From Nicotiana tabacum (taxonomy: Eukaryota > Streptophyta > Magnoliopsida > Solanales > Solanaceae), in assembly GCF_000715075.1 (NCBI RefSeq), contig NC_134095.1, positions 51,016,806 through 51,080,805 of the forward strand: a DNA stretch of 64,000 nucleotides, given 5' to 3'. The notes beneath the pieces were generated by a model, which did not search any database, was not told where the DNA came from, and was given only the letters and a program-made list of their open reading frames with translations. The position numbers and the translations under genes are program-made. This document shows, piece after piece, positions 1-9,720 of this stretch. The first letter of the stretch is position 1. Each line of letters begins with the position of its first letter.

Positions 1-304
1 GGACTAGTGGGTGTATCATCATCCGGTTGTGTTTCATCAAAATCTATTTCTTCACCATCATATTCATCAATAATTGGATTACCATAAAGAGCATTCATAT
101 ATTCATGGTTTAATTGTTCACCACCTCGAACATTATGCAAATATTGACTCTCAGTAAATTTAATAAAGTCTTATCACTATCAACAATAGGAGCAGGCGGA
201 GGACGAGTATGGGACTTGGGTAGGGGATCCCGGGGAATTGGAGGAGGAATAGATTGGCCACTAGATTCACCACTCTTGAATTTTCCCTTATTTTTTCTAA
301 ACAT
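1..304 (-). pseudogene. hAT transposase, N-terminal fragment (RICESLEEPER-like)
   Basis: The reading frame starts with ATG at 304 (MFRKNKGKFKSGES), a basic and proline-rich opening (IPPPIPRDPLPKSHTRPPP). It breaks by a frameshift around 160-175. The downstream frame continues as an acidic stretch containing ESQYLHNVRGGEQ, LNHEYMNALYGNP and DEYDGEEIDFDE to the window edge. This layout, a basic start followed by an acidic linker before the BED zinc finger, resembles Solanaceae hAT transposases of the RICESLEEPER type. The BED finger, catalytic domain and dimerisation domain would lie outside the window. The frameshift makes this copy non-functional. Assignment rests on motif memory and on the adjacent hAT terminus. 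Confidence 0.65.
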
Positions 305-963
305 TTTCTTAATGAAACATTCATCTTAATTAATCAAACAATACAAAGTAAATAAAACAAACAAAACTATAATAGTAAAACTTATGAGTTGGAATGAGTT
401 AATCGAATTGACGAACAACTTGTTGAAAATTAAATATCATTGAAGACTTGAAGATTTCAATTCATCAACTTCACAATTTTTCACAAATTGCAACAATAAA
501 GTAACTAATTATTGAAGAAAATTAGAGAGATATTGATGATTTGGTGAGAAAAATGAAAAAGTGAGGGGGTATTTATAGTTGAAAATAGGGAAAAAGTGTA
601 ATTATAAAACGTTTGGGGTTAAACCAAAGTTTGGAGGGTTAAATGGCTATTTTGTAAATTTCCAACAGCTATTTTGGCAGCCCAAATGGCTACTTTTTAA
701 ATTCCTTAACAAGCAATTTTTTTTCTAAAATTTGGAGCCGTTTAAGCCCGGTTAGGACAGGTTGAACCAGCCCATTTCCCAGTCGGCCCCGGTCCCAAAC
801 GGTCCCGATCTCGCGGGCCCAATGCACAAGGCCAGCTCACTACCCAACCCACCTCCCTACGGTCACCGGTCCTATCAGGTTAGGACCGTTTAGGCCCACC
901 ATCCTATATGGTTTTGCGGTCCTGGACCGGTCCCGGTCCTAACTAGCCCACATGCCACCCCTA
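1..963 (-). mobile_element. hAT-superfamily DNA transposon, 5' terminal part
   Basis: The element runs leftward and leaves the window at base 1. Its right end is a hAT-like terminus, read on the minus strand as CTAGGGGTGGCATGTGGGC (945-963). Next to it (about 735-945) lies a GC-rich subterminal zone in which CGGTCC/GGACCG recurs about eight times. Plant hAT elements commonly carry such subterminal clusters as transposase-binding sites; that role is inferred here. A leader of about 640 bp separates the terminus from the transposase start at 304. The other end, and so the 8 bp target duplication, cannot be seen. Confidence 0.75.
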
Positions 964-1306
964 GCTGAGCATTATTAGCCACAGGAACCATTTAAATGGT
1001 ATATAACAATGAGTATTTGTACTAACGACAAGTGCAAAAAAGAACTCGTATATGGAACTAAATAGATGTTGGTGATATCGTTTATGCACGTTAATGTGAC
1101 ATATGCTCTCAAACAGGACACAACCGTCCTAAATGACCTTCAGTTGGTTTGGTTGTGGTAGTAATTCAGCTCATGATGGAAGTTCATGCAATGTTCCCAA
1201 TTATCAAGGATACCCGTAGTTTTGTATTTCAATAATTTGTTGTAATAAGTGTATTTACATGTTCATCTTGCAAAATGTATGAAATAAAATTATGTTTCCA
1301 TTGGTG
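964..1306. other. Unassigned spacer with an AATAAA signal
   Basis: This is single-copy-looking sequence between the hAT terminus and the minus-strand gene remnant. One plus-strand frame stays mostly open from 966 to about 1160 (it includes ITMSICTNDKCKKELVYGTK and NDLQLVWLW) but has stops and no recognisable domain. An AATAAA near 1283 could be a polyadenylation signal for a plus-strand gene that once ended here, convergent with the minus-strand gene at 1307-2188. That is inference only. Confidence 0.4.
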
Positions 1307-2188
1307 TTAAGTCTTATTGATATTTAGCATTAATATTTCAGCACACCAATTTAACGTATACCCCAAAAAAAATTGCCATTCGCCATTATCAGCACTACTT
1401 GGCACTAATTCATTGTCACTATCTTCATCTTCTCCGTCAACATCGTATAGGTACCCTTCGCAACCGAGGGCATCGGAATCTAGGCCCCAGTTGACACACA
1501 TTTCTCGCATTTCATTGTCATTAGCAAGAAGACCACTTTCTTTATTTCTGCAATAATATGAGACTGCTACGTCCAATGTCTGTGGTAGAAACTTAGGTAG
1601 TCCCTCCCACTCGACAACGGTTGGGAAAATAGGATAATCATTCTCTCTATGCATTTTACCATTTTCTAATAAATCCCAATACTGATCCTCCATTCCTCCC
1701 AAGAAGTTAAGATCATCCATTGCATGATGAACAAATAGTGCGTTTTCTATCTCTAGAATCTCCTTCATCAAATGTAGAATCACTTCTTGTTCATCTTTGT
1801 ATTTTTTTGTTTGGAAGTTTGTAGATAGTGTTTGTGGCACAACAAGCTCATGCTAGTGACATAGTACTTCATAATCACACCGTTTTAAGTAAAGGGGAAC
1901 CCATTGTAGTTTTTCGCCCCAAATTCGCATACCTTCAGGCATTGTAGAATGCACTTAGCCCTCAATAATGTACCCTGCAACTTTGAGATCAGTGTGTATA
2001 TTGATAGACTTATTTTCCAAGGTACGCAGAACACCATACCACTTGACATCAACCAAGTCAGTGTAGCAACCTAGCATATTTGTTTCAAGGTAGGGATCGA
2101 TAGTGTTAAGACGTGTTCCATGGGGATCTATTGAACTACCTTCACCCCTTTGCCTCTTTTTGAACCACTTGTTAAATGTTAGTGGCAT
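1307..2188 (-). pseudogene. Unrecognised plant protein with acidic C-terminus, two in-frame stops
   Basis: One frame of 294 codons runs from ATG at 2188 (MPLTFNKWFKKRQRGEG) to the stop at 1307. Only two internal stops interrupt it, one at 1955-1957 and one near 1856, with no frameshift, so it is a recently decayed gene rather than chance. The N-terminus is basic. The middle contains MPEGMRIWGEKLQWVPLYLK, and a helical charged part holds KDEQEVILHLMKEILEIENA. The tail is acidic (YDVDGEDEDSDNELVPSS) and ends GEWQFFLGYTLNWCAEIL. I do not recognise the family and see no catalytic motif, signal peptide or membrane segment. It is divergent from the GRF remnant at 2811 and lies in the same module as the PMD remnant at 3490-4596. 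It could be a transposon-carried gene. Confidence 0.55.
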
Positions 2189-2277
2189 TTTTTAAATGAA
2201 TGTTGTAATGTTTTTTTCAAAAGATCTTTGAAATACAGACGACTTGTTTCAGTTTAAGCAATTGTCTTATACCCGAA

Positions 2278-2700
2278 AGAATCATTGTCACGCGAAGCAT
2301 AGCATGGTGAAATACCACGTTATGTATATTGTCTTGGTGACCTGAAAAGGCTGGTGTTCTACAAAAGCTATATACTGAAAAAGCTGTATTATATCCTAAA
2401 GAATCATTATCACGTGAAACATAGCGCGGAGAAATACCACGTTATGTATATTGTCTTGTCAACCTGAAAAAGTAGTTGTTCTGCAAAAACTATCTTCTGG
2501 AAATATTGTATTGTACCCTAAAGAATTATTATCACATGAAACTTAGCGCGGTGAAATACCATGTTATGTGTAATGTCTTCTCAACCTGAAAAAATTGTTG
2601 TTCTGCAAAAGCTATCTTCTGGAAATATTGTATTGTACCCTAAAAGAATCATTATCACGTGAAGTATAGCGTGGTAAAATACCACGTTATGTGTTTTTCT
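2278..2700. repeat. Tandem repeat, 122-123 bp unit, about 3.4 copies, with CACGTG/ACGT motifs
   Basis: The phrase GAATCATTATCACGTGAA recurs in register. Its hexamers lie at 2289 (CACGCG), 2411 (CACGTG), 2533 (CACATG) and 2656 (CACGTG), giving periods of 122, 122 and 123. Each unit also has a second ACGT core in ATACCACGTTATG and a CAACCTGAAAAA block. The array sits in the 600 bp spacer between two divergent gene remnants, just upstream of a TATA box. This suggests a repeated promoter element with G-box-like sites. Regulatory function is inferred, not shown. Confidence 0.8.
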
Positions 2701-2704
2701 TTCC

Positions 2705-2712
2705 TATAAAAG
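2705..2712 (+). promoter_or_regulatory. TATA box of the GRF-gene remnant
   Basis: TATAAAAG in CCTATAAAAGCCTCGCG follows the last 123 bp repeat unit directly and lies about 105 bp upstream of the first recognisable GRF codons. Position and sequence fit a plant core promoter firing rightward. Confidence 0.5.
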
Positions 2713-2810
2713 CCTCGCGTATTTTAGTTATTATTTGCACTTAACCAAAACAAATAGAAATAATTTTCATAAATGTTTCTTTTTTATTGCATTAAGAAAT
2801 GTCTTGACAC

Positions 2811-3207
2811 AATGACGTTCCAAGGTGTTATTGTGGCAAAGGTGCAATTTTGAAGCCATTGTTGGTCAAATAGTAATGTGGGGTGCAGATGCTAGATATG
2901 TCAACAACTTGTAAGTTATTGTTTTGGAAATAAATGTTAGTTACTATTTTTGTATATCAAATGTTAACTCATAGTGTTGTGTTATAATCCTCACTGGTAG
3001 GACGGAAATCAATGTAGATTTGAAGAATGGTATGATTAACCCATTAACCAGGAATACTACAAATCATGTTTACAGTATGTATGAAATATGATAGGTAAAT
3101 ACGAACTCCATATCTTTAAACTACAACGACAACTTACGGCAGTGCAGGAGAAACTAAAAGAGGCAGAAGAAGAAAAAATAGGTCGGAAGAGAAGTTTAAG
3201 TGGTTGA
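2811..3207 (+). pseudogene. GRF-type zinc finger protein remnant, two exons
   Basis: Exon 1 (about 2811-2910) encodes CYCGKGAILKPLLVK and, after a frame slip and stops, DARYVNN. These correspond to the CxCG start and the GRRFY-like core of a GRF zinc finger. A 90 bp intron follows with canonical ends (GTAAG at 2911, CACTGGTAG to 3000). Exon 2 (3001-3207) gives DGNQCRFEEWYD, the last part of the finger, then NQEYYKSC and a coiled-coil-like tail (LQRQLTAVQEKLKEAEEEK) ending at TGA 3205. GRF fingers bind nucleic acid. Short GRF plus coiled-coil proteins are abundant in plants, often with unknown roles. Stops at the WYD end and within YYKSCLQYV, plus loss of the third ligand region, make it a pseudogene. 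No clean start codon is in frame. Confidence 0.72.
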
Positions 3208-3489
3208 AGTAGAGAATAATGGGTGATAGTGACTAAACAAACACATGTATATGTTGAGTGTAGTATTTTATCTTTATGTTTTCCGTGTCATGTATTTTCA
3301 TTAGTTGTACCGAATTTAAATTATTTTAAGTTGCTATGTTTGTTTTTGTGTTGTAGTATACAAATTTCGAAGAACCCAGGAAATAAAACATAATGCGCAC
3401 ATAATGTAAACCATAAATAATGTTGCTATTATTTATTGAATGTCATATGTACATAAAATCAAAAAAAATTCAATGTCCCACATCCTGTA

Positions 3490-4596
3490 CACTTTAAAGC
3501 AGTCGTTGGCCTGAGGCGCATCCCTTCTAGCCCGGCTACACTATTAGGATCATCCTTATCATGTCGCCTCTTTATCGGAGGATGCGCTATAGCATAATCG
3601 TTAGTAAGGCTGGCAGGCTCGGTAGAAGGACCCGCTCAAGCAGTATATACAATAATAAGATATTTTAGTATATGAAATATATATTAGTAATTACGTGCTA
3701 AGTCAAAAACTTAAATTGTCTTACCATGTTCTCGACGCGCTCCTGAATATAATCATTCGTCTCAGCCATGTCAGTATTGCACAAAGTGTCCTCCGTGACG
3801 GGCGAGGATGATGCCTTAAAGAAAGTCTTGAGATATTTATGACTAATCAATGAGATAAAAATAAATATAAATAATAGTAATAAAAACAAACCTGCGCTTG
3901 TGAAAGATCCTCAGCATCCCTCGATGATGAGCCTAACTCAGTCGGCGCCCATTATCCACATCTCGTGTCGGACGATCATCAGCAATCGTCAATGGTTATG
4001 GAGGACCAAGAAAATACTGATCCCACTCTTGTCACGTAATAGCCCTGCCTGCGATCAACAATGGAGGCGAAAGGGGTCACCTGCAAAATCCCTGGAGTAA
4101 GCTGAAGGTTGAATGATGGCATATCACTATGAGCATGGTCTGGCTCATGGTGGTCACTCGACTGATCAACTCCAACATCCTCAACAGGTGACTTAACGCC
4201 CTCTATATGGGGACCACATCCTTGCCAACCCCCATGATGGTACTGCTCTGGCGGTACATAATCAGCATCGTATCCTAAGCACTCATCATCTTGGGCTCGC
4301 CTCAATATTCGAGAAGCTGGATCTGTAACCTGTCGTCCATACTCGTGCAAATCGGCCGCTCTCTTACCGGTATGTTGTTGCATGTACAGCCCAATTGGTA
4401 GAAAAGATGTAGGCTAATATACTGCGCAAAATGTAAAATATTAAATACATAACGATAGGTTATTATTATAAGTAAGTATACCAAATAACATGCCAGTGCA
4501 TCGTGCCTCCCGGCGTATGGAACATACTGACTGCCAGCGCGATGAACGGGATTCCTAATGAAAAGTCAGGTAACGCTGCGGCACCAACCCATATAC
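3490..4596 (-). pseudogene. Plant mobile domain (PMD) protein, C-terminal exons
   Basis: Reading leftward from 4596, one finds YMGWCRSVT, then LFIRNPVHRAGSQYVPYAGRHDALACYL. This is the conserved tail of the PMD domain (annotated in plants as 'serine/threonine-protein phosphatase 7 long form homolog'). After a probable intron near 4490-4400 come LGLYMQQHTGKRAADLHEYG and RILRRAQDDECLGYDADYVP. A second exon, 3814-3725, has TTTAAG before it and GTAAG after it and encodes ASSSPVTEDTLCNTDMAETN. A third (about 3636-3490) encodes HPPIKRRHDKDD and ends TALKCTGCGT. PMD proteins include host silencing factors (MAIN/MAIL1) and many transposon-carried copies. In-frame stops near 3979 and in the first exon show decay. 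The N-terminal part is lost at the LTR boundary at 4597. Confidence 0.68.
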
Positions 4597-6602
4597 TGTG
4601 ATGACCCGGCCAGTCATCTCATGAGTTATCGCTCTATTTCCTCCATTTTTGCTTCTTTATGCTTCGTTATTCGTGTTTTATGTGATCAAGTTGATTAGTT
4701 CGTGCTCGGAGTGGATTTGGTAGGAAATGAGACACTTAGTCTCTTTTAAGAAGGGTTAAGTTGGAAAAGTCAACCGGACGTTGACTTATGTGTTAGAGGG
4801 TTCGTATCTGAGTTCCGATGGGTCGGTTAGCTTCGAGAGGTGATTTGTGACTTAGGAGCGTGATTGGAATGGGTTTTGGAGGTCCGGAGTAGAATTAGGC
4901 TTGAATTGGCGAAGTTGATACTTGTAGGTGAGATTTTGATCCGAGGGTCGGAATGGAATTCCGAGAGTTTCTGTAGCTTCGTTATGTCATTTGGGATGTG
5001 TGCGCAAAATTTCAGGTCATTCCGACGTGTGTTGGTTGGGCTTTTGATCAAAAGCATATTTCGGAAGATTTTAGAAATTTAGGCTTGAATCTGATGTGTT
5101 TTGAGTAAGTTTGATGTTGTTTGAGGTGTTTTGAGGATTGGAATAAGTTTGAATAAGGTTTTAGGAGGTGTTAGTGCCTTTGTTTGAGGTCCCGAGGGCC
5201 TCGGGTGAGTTTCGGGTGGTTAAACGGATCAATTTCATGTTTTGGAAGTTGCTGCTGGTGTTGCAGACTTTTAGCCTTCGCGTTCGCGAAGGGATGCATG
5301 ATGAGGCTGTGAATTTGGCCTTCGCGATGGGAGATCGCGTTCACGAAGAGGAAATTTTGGTCAACAGAAATTTTGTGCTTCGCGAACGCGAGGCTTTGAC
5401 CGCGTTCGCGAAGAAGGAAAGTCAGGCCTGGACAGAATGTTTTTAAGTCATTTCATCCGCGATTTTGGTCCATTTTTCAGCCATAGTTGATCATTTTGAG
5501 AGCTTGTTGAAGGAGATTAAAGAGGGATTCAAGGAAAAACGTTTGGTTGTAAGAATTTCGGACCTAGAACTCGTTTATATTGTGAAATCCACCTAGAAAT
5601 CCTTGAATTATTGCAAAAAATGGAAGAAATAGGGCTTGGAATTTTGAAATTCTAATTGAGGATTTGGAGGACCATTTGGGTTCGGATTTGAGAACTTTTG
5701 GTATGTATGAACTCCCGTTGAGATAAGGAACCCGTTGATGTAAAAAATTTTGAGTTTTGAGAAGTGGGACCAGGGCTCAGGTTTTGCTAATTTTGGAATT
5801 TTTGGTATTTCTCGATTGTTTTCGTTTGGGCTTTGTTCCTTTACCATATTGTGACGTATTTGTTCTGATTTTGGATAGATTCGATGCGCGTGGAGGCCAA
5901 TTCGAGTGGCAAAGGCATTGCGAGCTAAAGAAGTAGCCGATTTGAGGTGAGTAATGATTGTAAATGATGTCTTGAGGGTTTGAAACCCCGTATTACACAT
6001 CGTAGTGCTATATTGATGTGAGACACAGGCTTGATGACGAGCGTGTGGTCATATACTATTGGGGATTATGACTTGGTCCATCCCGATTGATGATTTTATC
6101 GCGTATTTGACTGAAACTCATTTGTTATCACCATGTTTTGGGCTAATTGCCATATTTGGGCTTCGTGCCAACTATTTGAACTCTTCGGGGATTTTTATCA
6201 CTATTTTCTCACTGTTTTGACTTATTACTTGAAATCAGTCCTATTATTTTTCCACTGTTTTAATACTCAGCCATTTTACTTAGTTTTGAGATTTAAATGA
6301 TATTCTAAATGATGTTTTGGGCTGAGAAATATTGTTTTACTATTGTCCGAGGGGCTTGTGATGATTTTCGGACTGAGTGCAGCTGGGGGCCATATGTGAG
6401 GATATACTTAGTAATATGAGGCTGAGGGCCTGAGATACATTTATATGCCACGAGGTGGCTTGATATAGTGCTTGGGCCGTAAGGGGACCATACGGAGTCT
6501 GCACACCCACAGTGAGCGCGGGTACCCATTATGATCTGAGAGTGAGCCCGAGGGGCTGTTGTTGTTCTAAGAGTGAGCCCGAGGGGCGGATTTCTACTGG
6601 TT
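4597..6602 (+). mobile_element. Gypsy (Del/Tekay-like) LTR fragment, plus orientation
   Basis: It starts with TGTGATGACCCGGCCAGTCA, the LTR head seen also at 57087 and, inverted, at 7969. Shared internal blocks include ACACTTAGTCTC, GAGCGTGAT, GGAGTAGAATTAGGCTTGAA, TGAGATTTTGATCC and AGGTCCCGAGGGCCTCGGGTGAG. A CpG-rich patch at 5270-5430 carries repeated TTCGCG/CGCGAA arms. The distal part (6320-6600) has GAGCCCGAGGGGC repeats. No PBS or coding sequence follows, and the right end abuts an inverted copy at about 6603. The short open frames within it are not genes. Confidence 0.8.
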
Positions 6603-7969
6603 ATTTACCAATGGGTTCCTTATCCTTCCACGAGTTCATACATATCAAAAGTTCTCAAATTCGACCTCAAATGGTCCTTCAAATCCCAATTTAAAAGTTT
6701 CAAAATCCCAAGCCCTAGTTCTTCCATTTTTAGCCTAATTCTATGAATTTCTAGGTTAATTTCACAATAGAATCACGTTTTAGGTTCAAAAATATTATCT
6801 CCAATCAATTCTCCATGAATCCAACTTCAATTTCCCTCAAAGAGCTCTCAAAATACTCAGATATGGAGGAATAATGGCTCAAAATCGCGGATGAAATGTT
6901 TTATAAACTTTCTGCCCAGCTCTGAACTTCCTTCATCGTGATCGCGGCCCAAGCCTCGCGATCACGAAGAGCAAAAATTCCAAGATTCTGAAATGCACTA
7001 TGCGAACGCAATACGTACTATACGAACGCGATGCCTTACCTTCCAGACCTACACGAACACGGACCATATGATGCGAACGTGAAGAACAAATCCACTAGAC
7101 CCCCCAAAGACTTATACGCGAACGCGAACCACTGCATGCGAACGCGAACCACAAGGTCAAGGACCTCCGCGAACGCGAGACCTCAAACGCGAACGCGAAG
7201 GCTGAACTCAGGTCAACCCAAATTCCTTCTACACGATCGCGATGGACCTCACGCGATCGCGAAGACTAAAATCATCTGCAACAGTTGTTGAAATTTCTGC
7301 AACTTCTCAACATAGAAAATGGTTCGATTGACCACCCAAAACTCACCCGAGGCCCCCGGGACCTCAACCAAAAGTACTAACACATCTTAAAACCTTATTC
7401 AAACTTGTTCCAATCATCAAAACACCTCAAAAAAACCAAATCCATCAATATACATCAAATTCAAGCCTAAGTTTCCTAAAACCTTCCGAAACACGCTTTT
7501 GATCAAAAACCCAACCAAACCATATCCGAATGACCTGAAATTTTGGACACACATCACAAATGACATAACAAAGCTGCAGCAACTGTCGGAATTCTATTTC
7601 GACTCCCGGATCAAAATCTCACCTACCAACCGGAAATTGCCAAAATTTCAACTTCGTCTATTCAAACCTAATTCTACTCCGGGCCTCCAAAACCAATTCC
7701 GATCACGCTCCTAAGTCATAAATCACCCAACGAAGCTAACCAAATCATAAAAATTTTCATCCAAGCTCATATACAAAAAAGTCAACTCTTGGTCTAACCT
7801 TTCAAATTCAAAGCTTTCAACTAAGACCGTTCTTTCAAATTCATACCGATTTCCATGAATACCAAAACCAACGATTTACATTAGTCATAATACATCATAC
7901 GGGACAAGTCATGCCTGAGAACTGGCGATAAAAGTGCAAAAGCTTATAACGACCGGTCGGGTCATTACA
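6603..7969 (-). mobile_element. Gypsy (Del/Tekay-like) LTR fragment, inverted orientation
   Basis: Read from 7969 leftward it begins TGTAATGACCCGACCGGTCG and follows the same order of blocks as 4597-5740: GACTTAGGAGCGTGATCGGA, GGAGTAGAATTAGG, GGTGAGATTTTGATCCG, then the CpG-rich patch (7205-6935). It ends at AAGGAACCCATTGGTA near 6603, matching AAGGAACCCGTTGATGTA near 5735. It is therefore truncated inside the LTR, while the plus copy continues another 860 bp. At 7969/7970 it directly abuts an integrase sequence, so the LTR terminus marks an insertion or recombination point in the Ogre-like element to its right. Confidence 0.8.
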
Positions 7970-8447
7970 TAAATAGTGGCACGAGAAGTTATCATTTGCT
8001 TTACTGGGATATTGCACCACAGTCCGCACATCAACCGGGGCAACCCCTTATATGCTTGTTTATGGTATAGAGGCAGTCATTCCTGCTGAGGTAGAAATTC
8101 CTTCCCTAAGGATCATACAGGAAGCTGAGCTCGACGATGCAGAGTGGGTGAAAAGTCATTATGAGCAACTAGCCCTTATAGACGGAAAAAAATGAATGCA
8201 GTTTGCCATGGTTAACTCTATCAGAATAGAATGTATAGAGCCTTCAACAAGAAAGTCAAGCCAAGACAATTCACATCGGGGCAGCTGGTGTTAAAGAAAA
8301 ATTTTCCGCATAAAGATGAAGCTAATGGAAAGTTCTCTCCCAACTGGAAGGGTCCATACATGGTTCATCGGGTTCTGACAGGAGGATGCCTCATACTGCA
8401 GAAATGGACAAAGAAGTCTGGCGAAAGCCGATTAATTCAGATGTAGT
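7970..8447 (+). pseudogene. Integrase C-terminal part of Ogre/Tat element A
   Basis: The frame reads WHEKLSFALLGY, TSTGATPYMLVYG, EAVIPAEVEIPSLRI and AELDDAEWVKSHYEQLALID. These are the stretches that follow the DDE core in Tat-lineage integrases. The first frame meets TGA at 8192 in GGAAAAAAATGA, where an extra base in the A run shifts the frame. The remainder resumes in another frame (MYRAFNKKVKPRQF, LVLKKNFPHKDEANGKFSPN, WKGPYMVHRVLTGGCLIL). It closely parallels 39052-39500 of the complete element. The catalytic core, RT and gag are absent, so this is dead coding sequence. Confidence 0.88.
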
Positions 8448-8603
8448 CAAGCGTTACTATGTGTAATCTTTATGCTTCCCTCATATGATGTAATTTGAAC
8501 TATACCTGACCTGATTCCCATTTAAGAGGGAATACGTAGGCAGCCCTGGGTTCGGTCACAATTTAATAAAATTCTCATTTCCCCGCGATTGGAAACTGGG
8601 GCA

Positions 8604-8630
8604 GAATTTTGAGGAGGACCCTCAAAATTC
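8604..8630. other. Conserved stem-loop in the Ogre 3' UTR
   Basis: GAATTTTGAGG (8604-8614), a 5 nt loop and CCTCAAAATTC (8620-8630) form a perfect 11 bp stem. It is preceded by AACTGGGGCA, which resembles the polypurine tract. Two equivalents occur at 38748-38774 and 38840-38866 in the complete element. Function unknown. Confidence 0.7.
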
Positions 8631-9174
8631 CGAAGTAATCTCAGCCGATCATCGCAAACAAAAGTCAGAAGCATCAACCCATTAAACTGGGGTATAACTT
8701 TGAGAAGGATCCTCAAAATTCCGCAGCAAAAGAGGTTGCAATGTCCTGAACCATGTCACAATCGACGGTTCATCTAAAAGTTTTTCTTAATTATATACTT
8801 ATCTCATATCTTTACGAAATCATGCATGTTTATCACTGAAATTGCATTGTTTAGCAACGCTACCCCAATGATACATACAGTATCACCAGATCATAGCCGA
8901 GCAGGTCAAGCAGAGCCAGCGGGGATACGAACTAACCTCCCCCTTTACAAAACTCACAATTTTTCTTTGGATGGTGAAATCATCAAACATACTATACACT
9001 CACGAGATGAACATTGTTCAGGAATACGACTCTCAGAATTGTTACACTTACCAACATCTCCTATCCGCACACACTAGTGATATTCCATGTGTCACAATGT
9101 CCCTATCAGTAACAATATCGCAATCTGCTAATCAGCTAAGAAAGCTCTATTACCATATGTCATTTTATTTCTTA

Positions 9175-9410
9175 CATAAGGCTACTAATTTGCCTTTCGA
9201 GACTAAACGTTGTCTCCATTTGCATTTATGCATTGCATAAGGCTACCATTCTGCCTTCCGAGACTAAATGATGTCTCCATCTGCATTTTTGCATTGCATA
9301 AGGCTACCATTCTTTCTTCCGAGACTAAACATTGTCTCCATCTGCATTTCTGCATTATATAAGGCTACTATTCTGCCTTTCGAGGTTAAGCTCTACCTCC
9401 ATCTACATCC
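9175..9410 (+). repeat. Tandem repeat, 60-61 bp unit, about 4 copies
   Basis: The phrase CATAAGGCTACCATTCTGCC recurs at 9175, 9236, 9297 and 9356, each time followed by CGAGACTAAAC and TGTCTCCATCTGCAT. The same unit, inverted, forms about ten copies at 37690-38287. It is a family-specific array of the Ogre 3' UTR. Confidence 0.9.
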
Positions 9411-9720
9411 ACATGGCTGAAAGATCACCACATACTGCATCTCATGGGCTGAAAGATTGCCTCATCCACATCTGCATGGCTGAAAGATTGCCTCATCTAC
9501 ATCTGCATGGTTGAAAGATCGCCACCTACTACATTGCATGGCTGAAAGATCGCCACATACTGCATCTCATGGGCTGAAATATTGCATCATCTACATTTGC
9601 ATGGCTGAAAGATTGCCACCTACTGCATTGCATGGATGAAAGATCGCCACATACTGCATCTCATGGGCTGAAAGATTGCCACATACTATATTTCATAGGC
9701 TGAAAGATCGCCAAATTATC
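9411..9720 (+). repeat. Degenerate tandem repeat, unit about 28-37 bp (CATGGCTGAAAGATCGCC)
   Basis: About nine copies of CATGGCTGAAAGAT[TC]GCC followed by variable CACATACTGCATCT-like sequence. A third, more degenerate array with CATGGTC[CT]GAGG-like units follows to about 9960. Both have inverted counterparts at 37080-37690. Confidence 0.85.

Noticed and set aside
4864..5446. Open frames of 72-92 codons in the plus-strand gypsy LTR
   Set aside because: The inverted LTR copy does not preserve these frames, and the stretch is CpG-rich LTR sequence lacking protein motifs.
8826..9240. Plus-strand frames of 83 and 89 codons
   Set aside because: They lie in the Ogre 3' UTR, run into the 61 bp array, and have no conserved counterpart in the minus-strand element.
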